Notes under the pieces: generated by a model
Seen by the model: the letters and a program-made list of their open reading frames with translations, nothing else
Databases searched by the model: none
Told to the model about the DNA's origin: nothing
Source: JAVVEH01 sp032251435
GTDB lineage: Bacteria; Verrucomicrobiota; Lentisphaeria; Oligosphaerales; MVZH01
Assembly (NCBI GenBank): GCA_032251435.1
Contig: JAVVEH010000052.1
Span: forward strand, 1-26,018
Reading direction: 5' to 3'
Length of the DNA stretch: 26,018 nucleotides
Translations under genes and position numbers: made by a program
In this document: positions 23,200-26,018 of the stretch, in pieces
Position numbering within the stretch: the stretch's first letter is position 1
How the letters are laid out: each line of letters starts with the position of its first letter

Positions 23200-26018
23200 T
23201 TAGTCGACAGGTGTGTCCTCAGCGCCTTCCGGCGGCGGGACCACGGCTTGGTCGTCATCAGACCAGTTCGCTTCCACCACCGGGGAGTTGATGCTCTTTT
23301 CAATCAGCTCACGCAACTCGGCGACCAGCTTGCGCGACTCGGCGATTTGCTTCAGAGCCGTGTTCAAAGCCGCCGGATCGGCAGCGTCAACCAACAGCAG
23401 GGCGACATTCTCCAGAGCCTGCATGCGCTTGACCATTTCCTCATTGATCGGCTTGAGTTCCTTACCGACTTCAACCGGAATGGTGCCAATATTACCTTGA
23501 ATCATCTCCATCTTTTCGCGCAATCCTTCGAGCAGTTCCCGGATTTCGCCCGGCTTATTGAGGATATCATCGTCGCTGGCCAGCCATTTGCGCACTTCCG
23601 TGGAATTGAGCGCGGATGTCGTGGCCTGCGTCTTCGCCCGTTTGGCTTTGGTCGCGGCTTCCTCGGCGTTTTCCCCCACCGCGTCAACATCCGTCTCCGT
23701 GACCGTGAGGACAAAGCTGTCTCTGCGATCCTCGACAAGATCAGTCACAACCACCGTGAAGTCGCCCAGACCCCAGTCAGAGTCGAGAGTTAATAGATAC
23801 TCAGCCACCCCATCCGTAAGGAAGTCTCTCGTGGCCTTTTCCTCATCAGTCAGTTCAGTGTCATCAATAACATCCTCGTCAGGCACTGCCTTCATGAATA
23901 CAATAGTGCCAGTTTGATCCGGATTATCCGGGTTATTCGTGGGGATTGTCAACAGGTTATTATCCTTGTCAAAAACAGAGATGCCCAATGGACCCTGTCC
24001 GGCAATTCTTCTCGCCCGAATGGCGATGGTCTTACCGGTGGCGGCTGTCTTGTACCGTTCAAGGATATTGAAGGTGGCAGCGCCTTGCGGCAACAAGTCG
24101 CGGACGTTTTGCTCCACCTGATCCAACACGCCCGACAGGGCGGTAACATCAGTCTGAAGCGCCGCCAAAGTGTTGTTGACCGTAATCAGATCAGTGGTTT
24201 TCGCCACCGTGGCGTCCTTGGCCAACGGGATCAAGTCGGCCTTTGTCGCCAAGCCGCTGATATTAAAGCCGGCCAATTGAGCCTGCACCGTGCCATTGGC
24301 GCCAACGTCGCCGAGGGAGGCGATGATGCGGTCGGCAATGGTATCGGTAATATCAATCTTACCGGCCAAATCGTCGACTGACCCCTGGCTCGCGCGACTG
24401 CTGACCAGCACATCCAGATTAGTCGTGACAGGACCGACCATCGCGTCGGTGTCGTCGAGGATATCCTGGATCTTGGCCGCTTCAGTCACGATGCCGTCAA
24501 CGGACAACTGAGTCGCCCGGGAGCTGACAGCCACATCCACCAGCGGCTGCATCGCCGACGTGTCGTCGAGGATGTCCTGGATCTTAGCGGCTTCGGTCAC
24601 GAGACCGTCAACGGACAGCTGACTCGCCCGGGAGCTGACGGCCACATCCACCAGCGGCTGCATCGCCGACGTGTCGTCAAGAATATCCTGGATCTTAGCG
24701 GCTTCGGTCACGAGACCGTCAACGGACAGCTGAGTCGCCCGGGAGCTGACAGCCACATCCACCAGCGGCTGCATCGCCGACGTGTCGTCGAGGATGTCCT
24801 GGATCTTAGCGGCTTCGGTCACGAGACCGTCAACGGACAGCTGACTCGCCCGGCTACTCACCGTCGCGTCAAGGTTTGTATCAATTGTTCCCTTAACAGC
24901 CACTAATTGCGCTTGCAACGTGCTGCCACTGACACTCAGATCACCGACGGAGTCAAGAATATCCTTGACATCCACAGCCAGCGCGGTGAGATCCCCAGCC
25001 ACAGCGGTGACCGTGAAGGTCATGCTGTCCGTGAACGTGTCACCTGATCCGGCATCCGTGTATTGGACGCGGAGCGTATACTCACCGTCCGGCACAGCCA
25101 AAGTGACGGGAGCATAGTACCCCCCGACAAGCGTCGCGGACTCCGTCAAGGCGATCGGATCATACCCAGCCACTGGAGAGAAGTCTCCTAACGGACCCGG
25201 CCCGTCCGGATCTTCCCACTGCAGGAGAGTCGCCGTCACCGTCTGTCCGGGATCACTCAGCGCGACGATATCAATCGTGGCATCCACGGAGACCCGTTCA
25301 TACCGTTTAACTAGGCGAATCGCTCCGCCACTAAGGCCGGCGATTGTGTTATCCACGTCATTGATGGCGGCCAACACAGCCGTAATAGAGGCATCAAGGT
25401 TTGTCGTGACGAGGCCCTCGATTGTGGCGACCTGCGGCTGCATCGCCGACGTGTCATCAAGAATATCCTGAATCTTGGCCGCTTCGGTCACAATGCCGTC
25501 AACGGACAACTGAGTCGCCCGGCTGCTGACGGCCACATCCACCAGCGGCTGCATCGCCGACGTGTCGTCAAGAATATCCTGAATCTTGGCCGCTTCGGTC
25601 ACAATGCCGTCAACGGACAACTGAGTCGCCCGGCTGCTGACGGCCACATCCACCAGCGGCTGCATCGCCGACGTGTCGTCAAGAATATCCTGAATCTTGG
25701 CCGCTTCGGTCACAATGCCGTCAACGGACAACTGAGTCGCCCGGCTGCTGACGGCCACATCCACCAGCGGCTGCATCGCCGACGTGTCGTCAAGAATATC
25801 CTGGATCTTGGCCGCTTCGGTCACAATGCCGTCAACGGACAACTGACTCGCGCGGCTGCTGACAGCCACATCCACCAGCGGCTGCATCGCCGACGTGTCA
25901 TCAAGAATGTCCTGGATCTTGGCCGCTTCGGTCACAATGCCGTCAACGGACAACTGAGTCGCACGGCTGCTGACAGCCACATCCACCAGCGGCTGCATCG
26001 CCGACGTGTCGTCAAGAA
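23200..26018 (-). CDS. Giant repeat-built protein, C-terminal 938 residues (N-terminus outside the window)
   Basis: The frame is open through the window end, so the start is missing. In order: at least five 37-residue repeats (consensus segments VDVAVSSRATQLSVDG and TEAAKIQDILDDTSA), a linker, and a beta-rich Ig-like module (from RLVKRYERVSVDATIDIVA to TDSMTFTVTAVAG). Then come a diverged half repeat and three more repeats, a coiled-coil-like stretch, a second beta module (from NILERYKTAATGKTIAIRA to DSFVLTVTETDVDAV), a helical Ala/Lys/Glu-rich tail and an acidic end (WSDDDQAVVPPPEGAEDT). VSSRASQ-SVD heptad-like repeats occur in phage tail fibres and trimeric adhesin-like stalks, suggesting an extended fibre. 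Location and role cannot be shown without the N-terminus. A strong terminator follows at 23111-23154. Confidence 0.85.
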   Translation of the reverse strand, partial: LDDTSAMQPLVDVAVSSRATQLSVDGIVTEAAKIQDILDDTSAMQPLVDVAVSSRASQLSVDGIVTEAAKIQDILDDTSAMQPLVDVAVSSRATQLSVDGIVTEAAKIQDILDDTSAMQPLVDVAVSSRATQLSVDGIVTEAAKIQDILDDTSAMQPLVDVAVSSRATQLSVDGIVTEAAKIQDILDDTSAMQPQVATIEGLVTTNLDASITAVLAAINDVDNTIAGLSGGAIRLVKRYERVSVDATIDIVALSDPGQTVTATLLQWEDPDGPGPLGDFSPVAGYDPIALTESATLVGGYYAPVTLAVPDGEYTLRVQYTDAGSGDTFTDSMTFTVTAVAGDLTALAVDVKDILDSVGDLSVSGSTLQAQLVAVKGTIDTNLDATVSSRASQLSVDGLVTEAAKIQDILDDTSAMQPLVDVAVSSRATQLSVDGLVTEAAKIQDILDDTSAMQPLVDVAVSSRASQLSVDGLVTEAAKIQDILDDTSAMQPLVDVAVSSRATQLSVDGIVTEAAKIQDILDDTDAMVGPVTTNLDVLVSSRASQGSVDDLAGKIDITDTIADRIIASLGDVGANGTVQAQLAGFNISGLATKADLIPLAKDATVAKTTDLITVNNTLAALQTDVTALSGVLDQVEQNVRDLLPQGAATFNILERYKTAATGKTIAIRARRIAGQGPLGISVFDKDNNLLTIPTNNPDNPDQTGTIVFMKAVPDEDVIDDTELTDEEKATRDFLTDGVAEYLLTLDSDWGLGDFTVVVTDLVEDRRDSFVLTVTETDVDAVGENAEEAATKAKRAKTQATTSALNSTEVRKWLASDDDILNKPGEIRELLEGLREKMEMIQGNIGTIPVEVGKELKPINEEMVKRMQALENVALLLVDAADPAALNTALKQIAESRKLVAELRELIEKSINSPVVEANWSDDDQAVVPPPEGAEDTPVD
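24442..24873 (-). repeat. Second block of 111-bp coding repeats
   Basis: Three full units (initial ATGs at 24774, 24663 and 24552) follow a partial unit on its 5' side. The DNA is nearly identical between units, with changes such as ATC/CTC (Ile/Leu) and ACT/AGT (Thr/Ser). The block is separated from the first block by the beta module. Confidence 0.92.
25444..26018 (-). repeat. First block of 111-bp coding repeats, continuing past the window
   Basis: Five full units have initial ATGs at 25998, 25887, 25776, 25665 and 25554, at exact 111-bp spacing, plus the tail of a sixth at the window edge. Near identity at DNA level, including silent positions, points to recent duplication or gene conversion. 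Confidence 0.95.

Overview
The window holds about 20 protein genes on a GC-rich scaffold. It contains two 100-base assembly gaps (73-172 and 19670-19769). No rRNA, tRNA or rRNA-linked marker is present, so taxonomy is weak. The content is a regulatory-type PTS, a trigger factor-clpP-clpX block, long-form hisG, a very large repeat-built protein, short tandem repeats at gene borders and REP-like palindromes. This suggests an environmental bacterium, perhaps from the PVC/Omnitrophota/Kiritimatiellota sphere. That placement is an impression, not a result.

Layout. 1-2700: the possible start of an aminotransferase gene, then a double-headed family 2 glycosyltransferase on the minus strand, with 9-bp tandem arrays at both ends (polysaccharide synthesis). 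2700-3070: non-coding, with a REP-like palindrome and a 33-bp inverted-repeat pair. 3075-5331: a minus-strand operon read from a near-consensus sigma70 promoter, encoding an HTH-EIIA PTS regulator, an Ldh-type NAD(P) oxidoreductase and a small membrane protein. 5442-9400: a zinc-ribbon membrane protein, a decayed piece resembling a restriction-enzyme C-terminus, and a large unrecognised membrane protein with a doubtful small ORF overlapping its start. 9468-12141: promoter, ptsH, ptsI and a NusG/RfaH-like gene in tight succession. 12478-14927: a minus-strand set with a KamA-type radical SAM enzyme, an exported cysteine-rich protein and RNase III. A 15-bp hairpin sits just before the RNase III start. 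15041-19510: plus-strand tig-clpP-clpX-hisE-hisG, tightly packed. 19512-19785: two types of tandem array around the second gap. 19802-22553: tgt converging on a hybrid histidine kinase. 22554-23199: REP-like inverted pair and a strong terminator. 23200-26018: the C-terminal 938 residues of a protein built from near-identical 37-residue repeats, cut by the window end.

How the genes may work together. EI (ptsI), HPr (ptsH) and the HTH-EIIA protein could form a phosphorelay that senses metabolism and regulates transcription. No sugar permease (EIIB/EIIC) lies in the window. The NusG-like gene follows ptsI by four bases and could link that relay to antitermination of long operons. Trigger factor and ClpXP handle folding and degradation of new proteins and share a transcript with two histidine genes. 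The most unusual material is the 9-bp arrays at gene borders, the hairpin in front of rnc, the cysteine-rich exported protein and the repeat-built giant protein.
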